From Paenibacillus aestuarii (GTDB lineage: Bacteria; Bacillota; Bacilli; Paenibacillales; NBRC-103111), in contig NZ_JAQFVF010000068.1 in assembly GCF_027789125.1 (NCBI RefSeq), positions 1 to 51,061 of the forward strand: DNA of 51,061 nt. The letters run 5' to 3'. Numbering within the stretch: position 1 is the first letter of the stretch; the number at the start of each line of letters is the position of its first letter. Position numbers and translations under genes: made by a program. Positions 24,247 to 35,731 of this stretch are shown here, piece by piece. The notes beneath the pieces were generated by a model. It was not told the DNA's origin. It did not search any database and was given only the letters and a program-made list of their open reading frames with translations.

Positions 24247-25548
24247 ATGAAAGCAAGTTGGGAAAAAATAGAGAAGAACGTAGGCGTTCTTGAAGTGGAA
24301 GTTGGCGCAGATCGCGTCGCAGATGCACTGGATAAAGCATTTAAAAAAGTATCCGCGAAAGTGAATGTTCCAGGTTTCCGTAAAGGGAAAGTTCCTCGTT
24401 CTATCTTTGAAGCTAAATTTGGTGTAGAGAGCCTATACCAAGATGCTTTGGATATCATTTTGCCAGAAGTTTACGTACAAGCGATCGAAGAGGTTAAAAT
24501 CGAACCTGTTGACCGCCCAGAAGTAGACGTTGAGCAATTTGCAAAAGGCCAAGTGCTGAAGTTCAAAGCGAAAGTAACGGTTAAACCAGAAGTTACGCTT
24601 GGTGACTACAAAGGCGTTGAAGTTGAAGCGGCTGATGAAGCAGTCACTGACGAAGAAGTGAACCAAGAGCTTGAGCGTCTGCAACAGCGTCATGCGGAAT
24701 TGGTTGTTCTTGAAGAAGGACAAGCTGCCAACGGCGACGTTGTTGTGATCGATTTCGAAGGCTTCGTAGACGGTGAAGCGTTCCAAGGCGGCAAAGCGGA
24801 GAAATATTCGCTGGAGTTAGGCTCCAACAGCTTTATCCCAGGCTTTGAAGATCAACTCGTTGGTCTTGCCAAAGGCGAAGAGAAAGACGTTGAAGTTACG
24901 TTCCCTGAGAACTATCACTCCGAAGACCTGAAAGGCAAAGCTGCTGTATTCAAAGTGAAAATTCACGACATCAAACGTAAGAACTTGCCGGCTCTTGACG
25001 ATGAGTTCGCGAAAGATGTTAGCGAATTCGATACGCTTGAAGAGTACAAAGCGGATCTGAAGAAGACGCTTCAAGATCGTAAAACGCAAGATGCACAAGT
25101 CGCTAGAGAAACAGCGGTTGTAGCGAAAGTTGCAGCGAATGCTGACGTTGAAATTCCAGTTGCTATGGTAGAAGCTGAGCTTGAAGTTATGGTGAAAGAA
25201 TTCGAAAGACGTCTTCGTTCCCAAGGCATGACGCTTGAGATCTACTACCAATTCTCCGGCCAAAACGAAGCTGTGCTGAAGGATCAAATGAGAGAAGATG
25301 CGGCGAAGCGCGTTCTGAACAACCTGGTTCTTGAAGCTGTTGCAGCTGCTGAGAACATCACGGTTACAGATGAGGAAGTGGATGCAGAGCTTGAGAAATA
25401 CTCGCAATCCTTCCAAAAATCCGCCGCTGAACTTCGCGAGCTGTTCGCTTCCAACGGCAGCTTGGAAGGTATGACGAGCGATCTGGTAGCAAGAAAAACA
25501 GTTGACTTCCTGCTCGAAAATAGCAAGAATGTTTCCGCAGCAGTGTAA
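24247..25548 (+). CDS. tig: Trigger factor (ribosome-bound chaperone and prolyl isomerase)
   Basis: 433 residues, normal family length. The N-terminal ribosome-binding domain has the signature VPGFRKGKVPRSIFE near residues 41-55. The FKBP-type isomerase domain (about 150-245) contains GDVVVIDFEGFVDGE and LGSNSFIPGFEDQLVG. The C-terminal helical chaperone arms follow. It meets nascent chains at the ribosome exit. ATG 24247 follows GGAGGGGAAGG; the frame is open to 24217 without a site. Codons are strongly biased compared with neighbours, as expected for an abundant protein. It has its own promoter and terminator. Confidence 0.98.
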   Translation: MKASWEKIEKNVGVLEVEVGADRVADALDKAFKKVSAKVNVPGFRKGKVPRSIFEAKFGVESLYQDALDIILPEVYVQAIEEVKIEPVDRPEVDVEQFAKGQVLKFKAKVTVKPEVTLGDYKGVEVEAADEAVTDEEVNQELERLQQRHAELVVLEEGQAANGDVVVIDFEGFVDGEAFQGGKAEKYSLELGSNSFIPGFEDQLVGLAKGEEKDVEVTFPENYHSEDLKGKAAVFKVKIHDIKRKNLPALDDEFAKDVSEFDTLEEYKADLKKTLQDRKTQDAQVARETAVVAKVAANADVEIPVAMVEAELEVMVKEFERRLRSQGMTLEIYYQFSGQNEAVLKDQMREDAAKRVLNNLVLEAVAAAENITVTDEEVDAELEKYSQSFQKSAAELRELFASNGSLEGMTSDLVARKTVDFLLENSKNVSAAV

Positions 25549-25560
25549 ATAAGGTAAGTA

Positions 25561-25595
25561 AAGGCACGTTCGAAACGCTGGCGTGCCTTTCTTTT
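25561..25595 (+). terminator. Intrinsic terminator of tig
   Basis: AAGGCACG and CGTGCCTTT pair around a 13-base loop, followed by CTTTT. Confidence 0.85.
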
Positions 25596-25791
25596 ACCCT
25601 AATTTCACTGGAATGGCTGCAACGTACATAAGCTTTACCGTATTACATAGCGCTCCGCCTCGAAAAAATGACTTTGCTCTTCAAACGTGTTAATATGATG
25701 ATGTGAATGGAAAAAGGGATCGCTTTTCCCGTTTCCTTCTAAATTTCCCGCATAGGGTGAACATGGCGATTGCCACAAAGGAGTTGGTACA

Positions 25792-26382
25792 ATGAGTCTT
25801 ATTCCTATGGTTGTTGAACAAGAGGCTCGTGGGGAACGTTCCTACGATATCTACTCGCGCCTGCTCAAGGACCGCATTATCTTTATCGGTAGCGCCATCG
25901 ATGATGATGTGGCTAATTTGGTCATTGCCCAGCTGCTGTTTCTATCTGCTCAGGATCCTGAGAAAGATATCCACTTATATATTAATTCCCCAGGTGGGTC
26001 CGTAACGGCGGGGATGGGTATCTACGATACCATGCAATTCATTAAACCTGATGTATCTACGATCTGTGTAGGTATGGCTGCAAGTATGGGTTCCTTGCTG
26101 TTAACAGCCGGAGCCAAAGGCAAGCGATTCGCGCTGCCAAATGCGGAAGTGATGATTCACCAACCGCTTGGCGGTGTTAGAGGTCAAGCGACAGATATTA
26201 AGATCCATGCGGATTGGATTATCAAAACGAAGCAAAAGCTCAATCAGATCTATGTTGAGCGTACGGGACAGCCGCTTGAAAAGATCGAAAGAGACACCGA
26301 TCGCGATAACTTTATGAGCGCTGAAGAAGCGAAAGCATACGGTTTAATCGACGAGGTTATCACTCGAAACGACTTGAAATAA
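25792..26382 (+). CDS. clpP: ATP-dependent Clp protease proteolytic subunit
   Basis: 196-residue serine peptidase that forms the two-ring barrel used by ClpX and other Clp ATPases. The catalytic triad is complete: Ser98 (GMAASMGS), His123 (VMIHQPLGG) and Asp172 (DTDRDNF). ATG 25792 follows AAAGGAGTTG. clpX starts 12 bases after the stop, so the two are one operon, unlike Bacillus subtilis where clpP is unlinked from clpX. No clear CtsR operator was seen upstream. Confidence 0.98.
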   Translation: MSLIPMVVEQEARGERSYDIYSRLLKDRIIFIGSAIDDDVANLVIAQLLFLSAQDPEKDIHLYINSPGGSVTAGMGIYDTMQFIKPDVSTICVGMAASMGSLLLTAGAKGKRFALPNAEVMIHQPLGGVRGQATDIKIHADWIIKTKQKLNQIYVERTGQPLEKIERDTDRDNFMSAEEAKAYGLIDEVITRNDLK

Positions 26383-26394
26383 AGGAGTGATCCC

Positions 26395-27663
26395 ATGTTT
26401 AAATTTAACGATGAAAAAGGCCAGCTCAAATGTTCTTTCTGCGGAAAATCCCAAGACCAAGTGCGCAAGCTAGTTGCCGGTCCGGGAGTGTACATTTGTG
26501 ATGAATGTATAGAGCTTTGCACGGAGATTGTGGAAGAGGAATTGGGTCATGAAGAAGAACTGGACCTGAAAGATGTTCCGAAGCCGAAAGAGATCCGCAC
26601 GATTTTGGATCAATATGTCATTGGTCAGGATCAAGCGAAGAAGTCGTTGGCTGTAGCGGTTTATAATCACTACAAACGGATTAATTCGCAAAACAAGCTT
26701 GAGGATGTAGAGCTTCAAAAGAGTAACATTGTGCTCTTAGGACCTACAGGAAGCGGTAAGACGTTGCTGGCGCAGACGCTTGCCAAGATTCTTAACGTTC
26801 CGTTCGCCATCGCGGATGCGACTTCGTTGACCGAAGCCGGGTACGTGGGCGAGGATGTAGAGAACATTCTGCTCAAGCTGATTCAAGCAGCAGATTACGA
26901 TGTGGAGAAAGCTGAGCGCGGCATCATCTACATCGATGAGATCGATAAAGTGGCGCGCAAGTCCGAGAATCCGTCGATTACAAGAGACGTTTCCGGCGAG
27001 GGCGTACAGCAAGCTTTGCTGAAAATTCTTGAGGGCACGGTTGCTTCCGTTCCACCACAAGGCGGACGTAAACACCCGCACCAAGAATTCATTCAAATCG
27101 ATACGACTAACATTCTGTTTATTTGCGGCGGTGCCTTTGACGGTCTAGAGCAAATCATTAAGCGCAGAATCGGTAAGAAAGTCATCGGTTTCAGCACAGA
27201 TGGCAGCAAAGTAGACTTGAAACCAGGCGAATACCTGTCCATGGTTCTTCCGGAAGATTTGTTGAAATTCGGATTGATTCCGGAGTTCGTTGGTCGTCTT
27301 CCAGTTATTTCCACGTTGGAGCCGTTAGACGAAGCTGCTTTGGTTCGTATTCTATCCGAACCGAAGAACGCTTTGGTCAAACAATACCAGAAGCTTCTTG
27401 ATATGGATAACGTGTCGCTTGAATTCGACGCAGAAGCGCTCGATGCGATTGCGAAGGAAGCAATCAAGCGGAACACAGGCGCTCGCGGTCTCCGGGCGAT
27501 TATCGAGAGCATCATGCTGGACGTGATGTTCGAGGTGCCTTCGAGAACGGACGTTTCCACTTGCAAGGTGACCAAAGAAACGGTGCAAAACAAGCTATCG
27601 CCTGTTTTGACAACCAAAGAAGGCGGCCAGTCTTCCGGCAAGAAAAAAGAAGAGAGCGCGTAA
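26395..27663 (+). CDS. clpX: ATP-dependent Clp protease ATP-binding subunit ClpX
   Basis: 422-residue AAA+ unfoldase that feeds substrates to ClpP. The N-terminal zinc-binding domain has Cys13, Cys16, Cys35 and Cys38 (CSFCGK and CDECIELC). The AAA+ module has Walker A GPTGSGKT, Walker B IIYIDEIDK, the RKSENPSITRDVSGEGVQQ pore/sensor region and the ClpP-contacting IGF loop (KKVIGFSTD). ATG 26395 follows AAAGGAGTGATC. It is in an operon with clpP. Confidence 0.98.
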   Translation: MFKFNDEKGQLKCSFCGKSQDQVRKLVAGPGVYICDECIELCTEIVEEELGHEEELDLKDVPKPKEIRTILDQYVIGQDQAKKSLAVAVYNHYKRINSQNKLEDVELQKSNIVLLGPTGSGKTLLAQTLAKILNVPFAIADATSLTEAGYVGEDVENILLKLIQAADYDVEKAERGIIYIDEIDKVARKSENPSITRDVSGEGVQQALLKILEGTVASVPPQGGRKHPHQEFIQIDTTNILFICGGAFDGLEQIIKRRIGKKVIGFSTDGSKVDLKPGEYLSMVLPEDLLKFGLIPEFVGRLPVISTLEPLDEAALVRILSEPKNALVKQYQKLLDMDNVSLEFDAEALDAIAKEAIKRNTGARGLRAIIESIMLDVMFEVPSRTDVSTCKVTKETVQNKLSPVLTTKEGGQSSGKKKEESA

Positions 27664-27690
27664 CCCATAAACTCATAAATTAACACACAG

Positions 27691-27729
27691 CCTCCAATCC
27701 GATTCCTTACATAGGGATCGGAGCGGAGG
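27691..27729 (+). promoter_or_regulatory. Long hairpin between clpX and ispG
   Basis: CCTCC (27691-27695) pairs with GGAGG (27725-27729). TCCGATTCC (27698-27706) pairs with GGGATCGGA (27714-27722, one G-T pair), with a small internal loop between and a 7-base apical loop. No T run follows, so it is not a standard terminator. The last arm masks a GGAGG directly before ATG 27730. It may be a processing, attenuation or translation-control element. Confidence 0.5.
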
Positions 27730-27759
27730 ATGTTTGGTGTCATGGGGGGAGAAACCATA

Positions 27760-28857
27760 ATGTTCCACAGAAAAGACACGCGACCCGTTCGCGTGGGGGA
27801 TTTAACGATCGGCGGCAGCAACGAGGTCATTATTCAGAGTATGTGCACGACCAAAACGGCAGACGTCAAAGCAACGGTAGCCGAAATTTTGCGACTTGAA
27901 GAGGCCGGCTGCCAGATCGTTCGCGTTACTGTAAATAACAAGGAAGCCGCGGAAGCGATCAAAGAAATCAAGAAGCAGATTCATATCCCGCTCGTCGCGG
28001 ATATTCACTTTGATTACCGTTTGGCCCTCGCCGCCATTGAGAACGGCGTCGACAAAGTACGGATCAATCCGGGCAATATCGGTCGCCGGGAGAAGGTGGA
28101 GGCTGTCGTTAAGGCTTGTAAAGAACGCGGTATCCCTATTCGGATTGGTGTCAATGCGGGTTCGTTGGAGAACCACCTGTTGGAGAAATACGGGTATCCT
28201 ACACCTGAAGCAATGGTTGAGAGCGCACTATTCCATATTAATATTTTGGAAGAGCTCGATTTCCATGACATTATCGTCTCGCTCAAAGCGTCCGATGTGC
28301 CTATGGCGATCGCGGCTTACTCGAAGGCAGCACAAGCCTTTAACTATCCGCTGCACCTTGGCATCACCGAAGCTGGAACGCTGTTTACAGGCTCGGTCAA
28401 AAGCGCTGCCGGCATTGGCGCATTGCTCAACATGGGCATCGGCAACACGCTGCGTATTTCGCTGAGCGCCGACCCTGTCGAAGAGATCAAGGTAGCGCGC
28501 GAACTGCTCAAAACGTTCGGATTGATCACGAACGCGGCGACGCTCGTATCCTGCCCGACATGTGGCAGGCTGGATATCGACCTCTTCTCCATTGCGAATG
28601 AAGTGGAAGATTACATTGCCAAGATTAAAGTGCCAATTAAAGTATCCGTACTCGGATGCGCGGTTAACGGCCCGGGCGAGGCCCGCGAAGCGGATATCGG
28701 TATTGCCGGCGCGCGCGGCGAAGGCATGCTGTTCCGTTATGGAGAAATGATTCGCAAAGTTCCTGAAGCCGAGCTGCTGAACGAGCTGAAAAAAGAAATA
28801 GACGTCATCGTTGAAGCTTATGAAAGAACAGGTGTCATTCCTGGCCGTAAGCATTAG
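27760..28857 (+). CDS. ispG: 4-hydroxy-3-methylbut-2-enyl-diphosphate synthase
   Basis: 365 residues. Iron-sulfur enzyme of the MEP isoprenoid pathway that converts MEcPP to HMBPP. Visible features: the N-terminal TIM barrel (QSMCTTKTADV, PLVADIHFDYRLAL, KVRINPGNIG) and C-terminal cluster ligands in SCPTCGR and LGCAVNGPGEA. Start: ATG 27760 has GGGGGAG eight bases upstream and begins MFHRKDTRPVRVG, typical of the family. The frame extends to ATG 27730, whose GGAGG touches the start codon and lies in a hairpin. A strong terminator follows. Confidence 0.97.
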   Translation: MFHRKDTRPVRVGDLTIGGSNEVIIQSMCTTKTADVKATVAEILRLEEAGCQIVRVTVNNKEAAEAIKEIKKQIHIPLVADIHFDYRLALAAIENGVDKVRINPGNIGRREKVEAVVKACKERGIPIRIGVNAGSLENHLLEKYGYPTPEAMVESALFHINILEELDFHDIIVSLKASDVPMAIAAYSKAAQAFNYPLHLGITEAGTLFTGSVKSAAGIGALLNMGIGNTLRISLSADPVEEIKVARELLKTFGLITNAATLVSCPTCGRLDIDLFSIANEVEDYIAKIKVPIKVSVLGCAVNGPGEAREADIGIAGARGEGMLFRYGEMIRKVPEAELLNELKKEIDVIVEAYERTGVIPGRKH

Positions 28858-28868
28858 GACGATACTCG

Positions 28869-28899
28869 AAGCCCCTAAGGATAACCTTAGGGGCTTTTT
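28869..28899 (+). terminator. Intrinsic terminator of ispG
   Basis: AAGCCCCTAAGG and CCTTAGGGGCTT form a perfect 12-bp stem around ATAA, followed by a T run. Confidence 0.95.
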
Positions 28900-28999
28900 C
28901 GTTCTAGCGCATAATCTGGGATCGAAAGATGCATAATGAATAAATCTGGAAAGTTTTTGCATTTCCCATTTCAAGGCTAAAGACGAAGGAGAGTCACCT

Positions 29000-29860
29000 A
29001 TGTACAAGAAGAAAAGCAGATCCAAGCAAGCGCACCCCCTCACACTTAGTCTCTTCGCTTTGCTACTATGGTTCCCGTACGGATCCGTTCCAGCCTTTGC
29101 GATTCAGGCAAAGGCGGCAAGCGATCAACCGCTTCAGCAGCAGGAGATTCCTGTGAATCCGATGACACCTGACCAACAAGTCAAGCCGGCTAAACAGGTC
29201 GCCATCGTGATCGACGATTTCGGCAACAACATGGATGGTACGCAGGAGATGCTGAATTTGAATATCCCGTTCACTGTCGCTGTAATGCCGTTTCTACCGT
29301 CTACGAAGCAAGATGCACAGTTAGCCCATGAAAAAGGTCTCGAAGTCATCCTGCATCTGCCTATGGAGCCCGTACGCGGTAAGAAAAGCTGGCTTGGTCC
29401 AGGTGCCATCACGACCGATCTGTCAAACGAAGAGATCCGCAAACGCGTGATCGCTGCCATTGACGATGTGCCTTATGCGATCGGTATTAATAACCATATG
29501 GGATCCAAAGCAACGGCAGATGAAAGAGTCATGAAAATCATCGTTGAAGTTTGCAAAGAGAGAGGTCTGATGATCTTGGACAGCCGGACGACGCCGAAAA
29601 GCACGATCGGCAAGCTCTGCGATCAAATGGGAGTGCCCCATACGGAAAACCAGCTCTTCTTTGACGACATCTATACATACAACCATATCAGCAAGCAGAT
29701 GGTGAAATTTAAGAAGCTGGTTCATGACAAAGAGATCAGCATCGCGATTGGACATGTAGGCCCACCCGGCAAGAAAACGGCTCAGGTCATTAAGGAGGCA
29801 ATCCCGTCCATCCAACAGGAAGCCACCTTCGTGCCGATCTCTAAAACAGTAAAAAAATGA
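29000..29860 (+). CDS. Divergent polysaccharide deacetylase family protein (exported)
   Basis: 286 residues. The basic N-terminus (MYKKKSRSK) and hydrophobic segment to about residue 40 form a signal peptide. The catalytic-like domain begins with VAIVIDDFGNNMDGTQEML, where the Asp pair resembles the deacetylase metal site. LHLPMEP, GINNHMGSKAT and LDSRTTPKS follow, as in the YibQ/PF04748 group. The substrate is unknown; cell wall polysaccharide is likely. GAAGGAGAG precedes ATG 29000. It converges on an amidase gene. Confidence 0.88.
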   Translation: MYKKKSRSKQAHPLTLSLFALLLWFPYGSVPAFAIQAKAASDQPLQQQEIPVNPMTPDQQVKPAKQVAIVIDDFGNNMDGTQEMLNLNIPFTVAVMPFLPSTKQDAQLAHEKGLEVILHLPMEPVRGKKSWLGPGAITTDLSNEEIRKRVIAAIDDVPYAIGINNHMGSKATADERVMKIIVEVCKERGLMILDSRTTPKSTIGKLCDQMGVPHTENQLFFDDIYTYNHISKQMVKFKKLVHDKEISIAIGHVGPPGKKTAQVIKEAIPSIQQEATFVPISKTVKK

Positions 29861-29866
29861 TCACCG

Positions 29867-30544
29867 CTAAGAAGGGTGTATCATAGAAAAATATTGATCG
29901 ATCGCGCTGCTGATCGCTTCAGCCAGCTTAGCTTGGTGATGAGCATCGTTTAGCAGCTTACGGTCGGTTTTATTGGAAATAAATCCTAATTCCACAATGA
30001 CGGTTGGGCATTTCGTATTTCGGAGAACGAAATACTTCTTCCCATAGACGGGCAGTTCTTGTGTACCGTACACCCGATTAAGTGACTGCTGCAGAAGATT
30101 CGCAAGCAGAATGCTGTCGGATTGGTTCTGGTAGATCACAAGAGGCCCCCGCCGCTGTGGTTTTCCTGACCAGTTGATATGCAGGCTTAGCATCACTTTC
30201 GGCTTGAGCGTATTCGCAATTCCCGCTCTTTGAGCAAGGTCTTTACGGTGACGGTTTCCGTATGACCAATGGTTATCGTCGCTGAGCGCATAATCGGTCG
30301 TGCGGTTTATTGCGACTCTATAGCCTTTTTTCTTAAGGGCTTTATACGTTTTTTTGGAAATTGCGAGATTCATGTGTTTCTCTTCGATCTTGCCGTACAT
30401 GGCCCCGCTATCGATACCGCCATGACCAACATCAATCAAGACATCGGCCTCAGGCAATAGGGGATTCCCGGCGGAGGCACCGACTGGAGCAGCAACCGTA
30501 CAGAGGCATAGCAAACTAAGCAGGATAGAAACAATTTGCTTCAC
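29867..30544 (-). CDS. Exported N-acetylmuramoyl-L-alanine amidase (Amidase_3)
   Basis: 225 residues. It cleaves the bond between N-acetylmuramic acid and the peptide stem of peptidoglycan. A signal peptide (about 1-24, ending VGASAG) is followed by a complete zinc amidase domain: VLIDVGHGGIDSGAM (His), EEKHMNLAISK (Glu), VMLSLHINWSG (His) and the catalytic Glu in VIVELGFISN. It has no cell-wall-binding repeats. Size and layout resemble CwlD, the spore cortex amidase, but position alone cannot confirm that. The start is GTG 30544 with AAAGGATG upstream. Confidence 0.9.
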   Translation of the reverse strand: MKQIVSILLSLLCLCTVAAPVGASAGNPLLPEADVLIDVGHGGIDSGAMYGKIEEKHMNLAISKKTYKALKKKGYRVAINRTTDYALSDDNHWSYGNRHRKDLAQRAGIANTLKPKVMLSLHINWSGKPQRRGPLVIYQNQSDSILLANLLQQSLNRVYGTQELPVYGKKYFVLRNTKCPTVIVELGFISNKTDRKLLNDAHHQAKLAEAISSAIDQYFSMIHPS

Positions 30545-30635
30545 GACGGCACATCCTTTGTCATCATTAATCTGTACTGTTATCCTTCGTCCAAGAAGGA
30601 GGTCTCATGCATCCTGCAAAAGTTTGCATAGTTTG

Positions 30636-30664
30636 GATTAACCTTCTTTCAGGCGGGAATAATG
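30636..30664 (+). promoter_or_regulatory. Candidate sigma-F promoter of lonB
   Basis: GGGAATAATG (30655-30664) matches the sigma-F -10 pattern GGNRANAMTN. GATTA (30636-30640) is one mismatch from GYWTA, with a 14-base spacer, slightly short. lonB is forespore (sigma-F) expressed in Bacillus subtilis. Confidence 0.5.
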
Positions 30665-30709
30665 GAAAGTATGACGTTTATGAGTTAGTTCGACGAGGAG
30701 GTATGGAAG

Positions 30710-32425
30710 ATGAGCTTAAGCATAGTGCTCATGGTTATTCAAGTATTTTTTGCCGTTGTTATCGGACTGTATTTTTGGAATTTGCTGCGCAATCAGCAGA
30801 CGAACCGCTCTGCTGTTGATAGAGAGTCACGCAAGGAATTGGAGAAGCTGCGCAAGCTGCGCTCGATCTCGCTGACGAAGCCGTTATCGGAGAAGACTAG
30901 ACCTTCTTCCATGCAGGATATTGTAGGGCAAAAAGAAGGGCTTAAAGCGCTGAAAGCTGCCCTATGCGGCCCGAATCCGCAGCACGTGTTGATTTATGGC
31001 CCGCCAGGAGTAGGAAAAACAGCAGCGGCTCGCGTTGTTCTGGAAGAAGCGAAGAAAAATCAGGATTCGCCGTTCCGCTCGGATTCCAAGTTCACCGAGA
31101 TCGATGCGACAACTGCGCGCTTTGATGAACGCGGGATCGCTGATCCGCTGATCGGCTCTGTGCATGACCCTATCTATCAAGGGGCTGGAGCTATGGGCGT
31201 TGCCGGCATTCCGCAGCCGAAGCCGGGAGCCGTGACCAAAGCGCACGGGGGCATCCTGTTCATCGATGAAATCGGAGAATTGCACCCGACGCAAATGAAC
31301 AAATTATTAAAGGTGCTTGAAGACCGAAAAGTATTTTTGGAGAGTGCGTATTATAGCTCCGAGGATACGAATATTCCTAACTATATTCATGATATTTTTC
31401 AAAATGGGCTGCCGGCGGATTTTCGTCTAGTCGGAGCGACAACTCGGACGCCGAGCGAAATTCCGCCAGCGATCCGCTCGCGCTGTCTGGAAATCTTCTT
31501 CCGCCCATTGCTTCCTGAGGAGATCGGTGAAATTGCCGAGAAGGCGCTCAAGAAAATTGGCTTTAAGGATAATCCGTCGGCGGTTAAAGTGGTTACGAAG
31601 TACGCGACAAATGGCCGGGAAGCGGTCAATGTGATTCAGCTTGCCGCAGGTATCGCCTTAACGGATAAACGCGACGAAATCACCGCTGCGGACATCGAAT
31701 GGGTCGTCAATTCGTCGCAAATCCCGCCAAGACCGGAGCGCAAAGTGCCTGCACAGCCGCAGGTCGGCTTTGTGAATGGTTTGGCCGTCTATGGCCCGAA
31801 TTTGGGCACGCTGCTTGAGATTGAAGTGATCGCCATTCCAGCGGCGCCTGGAGGCGGGAAGTTCAATATTACGGGTGTGGTCGATGAGGAAGAGATGGGC
31901 GGCGGCTCCCGTACGATTCGCCGTAAGAGTATGGCGCGCGGGTCTGTGGAGAATGTGCTGACTGTGCTCCGCAAGTTGGGCTTTAACACAGCGGACTATG
32001 ATCTGCACATTAATTTCCCCGGCGGCGTACCGATCGACGGACCTTCCGCAGGGATCTCGATGGCGACAGCCATTGCTTCCGCGATTCATAAGATTCCTGT
32101 CGACAACAAGTTGGCGATGACCGGCGAGATGAGCATCCACGGTAAAGTGAAGCCGGTTGGCGGCGTGGTCGCCAAGGTCGAAGCGGCATTCCAAGCGGGA
32201 GCAACGAAAGTTATCGTGCCGAAAGAAAACTGGCAGGAAATGTTCGCGGATCTGCCGGGCGTCGAAGTGCTGCCTGTTGACTCGATTGAGGAAGTGCTGC
32301 AAGCGGCGTTGGGCATTGAACTGCAGGACAATGTCATTCCGATGCCAATCACCGCAGATCGGTCGATTACCGCACAGACGCTGCCTATCTTGCACGCCAA
32401 GTCGCCAAACAGCATGGAGACATAG
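30710..32425 (+). CDS. lonB: ATP-dependent protease LonB
   Basis: 571-residue membrane-anchored Lon-type protease. An N-terminal membrane helix (about 4-24) is followed by an AAA+ domain with Walker A GPPGVGKTAA and Walker B ILFIDEIGEL. The C-terminal protease domain has the nucleophile Ser in DGPSAGISMA and the Lys partner in KPVGGVVAKVEAA. In Bacillus subtilis LonB acts in the forespore. AGGAGG lies nine bases before ATG 30710. A sigma-F-like promoter upstream agrees with this. lonA follows after 175 bp with its own promoter elements. Confidence 0.96.
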   Translation: MSLSIVLMVIQVFFAVVIGLYFWNLLRNQQTNRSAVDRESRKELEKLRKLRSISLTKPLSEKTRPSSMQDIVGQKEGLKALKAALCGPNPQHVLIYGPPGVGKTAAARVVLEEAKKNQDSPFRSDSKFTEIDATTARFDERGIADPLIGSVHDPIYQGAGAMGVAGIPQPKPGAVTKAHGGILFIDEIGELHPTQMNKLLKVLEDRKVFLESAYYSSEDTNIPNYIHDIFQNGLPADFRLVGATTRTPSEIPPAIRSRCLEIFFRPLLPEEIGEIAEKALKKIGFKDNPSAVKVVTKYATNGREAVNVIQLAAGIALTDKRDEITAADIEWVVNSSQIPPRPERKVPAQPQVGFVNGLAVYGPNLGTLLEIEVIAIPAAPGGGKFNITGVVDEEEMGGGSRTIRRKSMARGSVENVLTVLRKLGFNTADYDLHINFPGGVPIDGPSAGISMATAIASAIHKIPVDNKLAMTGEMSIHGKVKPVGGVVAKVEAAFQAGATKVIVPKENWQEMFADLPGVEVLPVDSIEEVLQAALGIELQDNVIPMPITADRSITAQTLPILHAKSPNSMET

Positions 32426-32470
32426 TTTTTGATGCCTATCAGAGCCCCGGAAACCGCACCAGAGCGCCAA

Positions 32471-32500
32471 TTGGTGTTTTGTTGACAGTTTTGATAAAAT
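32471..32500 (+). promoter_or_regulatory. Possible sigma-A promoter of lonA
   Basis: TTGGTG (32471-32476), an 18-base spacer, then TAAAAT (32495-32500). A TTGACA at 32482 overlaps, but has no well-spaced -10 box. Confidence 0.4.
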
Positions 32501-32600
32501 GTAAAGCAGCATGGAAACAATATTTGGGGCTCTCTGCATGAAGACACAGCTTTGAAGGAAGAGGCTCGCTTTTGCAGAGGAAAATTAGGAGGTGCAGAGG

Positions 32601-34946
<2,346 letters not shown>

Positions 34947-34967
34947 CGAAAGAAAGTAGTGAATGAC

Positions 34968-35636
34968 ATGAAGGTCAATCAAGCAGAATTTATTATCAGC
35001 GCGGTTGGACCTAGTCAATATCCTGACGATGCCTTGCCGGAGATTGCTCTGGCAGGGCGTTCTAATGTCGGCAAATCATCGCTTATTAACCGCATGATCA
35101 ACCGCAAGAATTTGGCTAGAACCAGTTCGCAACCGGGGAAAACCCAAACCTTAAATTATTACAAAATCAATCAGGACTTATATTTTGTTGATCTCCCAGG
35201 CTACGGCTATGCGCGTGTGTCCAAGACCCAGCGCGAGCAGTGGGGCAAATTCATCGAGAACTATTTGCTGAACCGCGAGCCGTTGAAGCTCGTGATGCAA
35301 TTGATCGATCTGCGGCACCCGCCGACGAAGGACGATCAGGCGATGTATGAATGGCTGCGGCACCATGGTGTGCCGGTCATTGTCGTCACGACCAAAGCCG
35401 ATAAGATTCCAAAAAGCAAATGGCAGAAGCACGCCAAGGTCGTCAGGGAAACACTCGGCATGGATAAGGGGGAGCAGCCGCTGTTGTTCTCTTCCGAGCT
35501 CGGGCTTGGCAAGGATGAGCTATGGGATTTGATCGAGAAGCGGATAGGCTTCGTCGCTGAAGACATGATGGCAGGAGAGCAGACGGCCAGCCAGGAAAGC
35601 CTTGAAGTTCATGCTGTGCAACCGGACAACGAATAG
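34968..35636 (+). CDS. ysxC: Ribosome biogenesis GTP-binding protein YsxC/EngB
   Basis: 222 residues. Essential-type GTPase for large ribosomal subunit assembly. G motifs are complete: G1 GRSNVGKSSL, G3 DLPGYG, G4 TKADK and G5-like SSELG. The C-terminal 25 residues (GEQTASQESLEVHAVQ) form an acidic tail beyond the usual 195 residues. Start: ATG 34968; the frame also has GTG 34959, and both sites are weak, suggesting coupling to lonA. A terminator follows, closing the lonA-ysxC unit before the heme genes. Confidence 0.96.
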   Translation: MKVNQAEFIISAVGPSQYPDDALPEIALAGRSNVGKSSLINRMINRKNLARTSSQPGKTQTLNYYKINQDLYFVDLPGYGYARVSKTQREQWGKFIENYLLNREPLKLVMQLIDLRHPPTKDDQAMYEWLRHHGVPVIVVTTKADKIPKSKWQKHAKVVRETLGMDKGEQPLLFSSELGLGKDELWDLIEKRIGFVAEDMMAGEQTASQESLEVHAVQPDNE

Positions 35637-35645
35637 CAAGCAGAT

Positions 35646-35694
35646 AAAAACAACATCCTCACTGCATTAGCGGTGCAGGATGTTGTTTCTTTTT
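35646..35694 (+). terminator. Intrinsic terminator after ysxC
   Basis: AAACAACATCCT and AGGATGTTGTTT form a perfect 12-bp stem, followed by CTTTTT. The T run abuts the -35 box of the next promoter. Confidence 0.92.
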
Positions 35695-35721
35695 GACAGT
35701 TGGAAAGGATTACGCTATACT
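35693..35721 (+). promoter_or_regulatory. Sigma-A promoter of the ArsR-SdpI pair
   Basis: Perfect TTGACA (35693-35698), a 17-base spacer, then TATACT (35716-35721). Transcription would start near 35728. Confidence 0.88.
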
Positions 35722-35731
35722 CTAATTAAAG

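Noticed and set aside
30607..30819. 70-residue plus-strand ORF
   Set aside because: It covers the lonB promoter and overlaps the lonB start in another frame, with no family resemblance.
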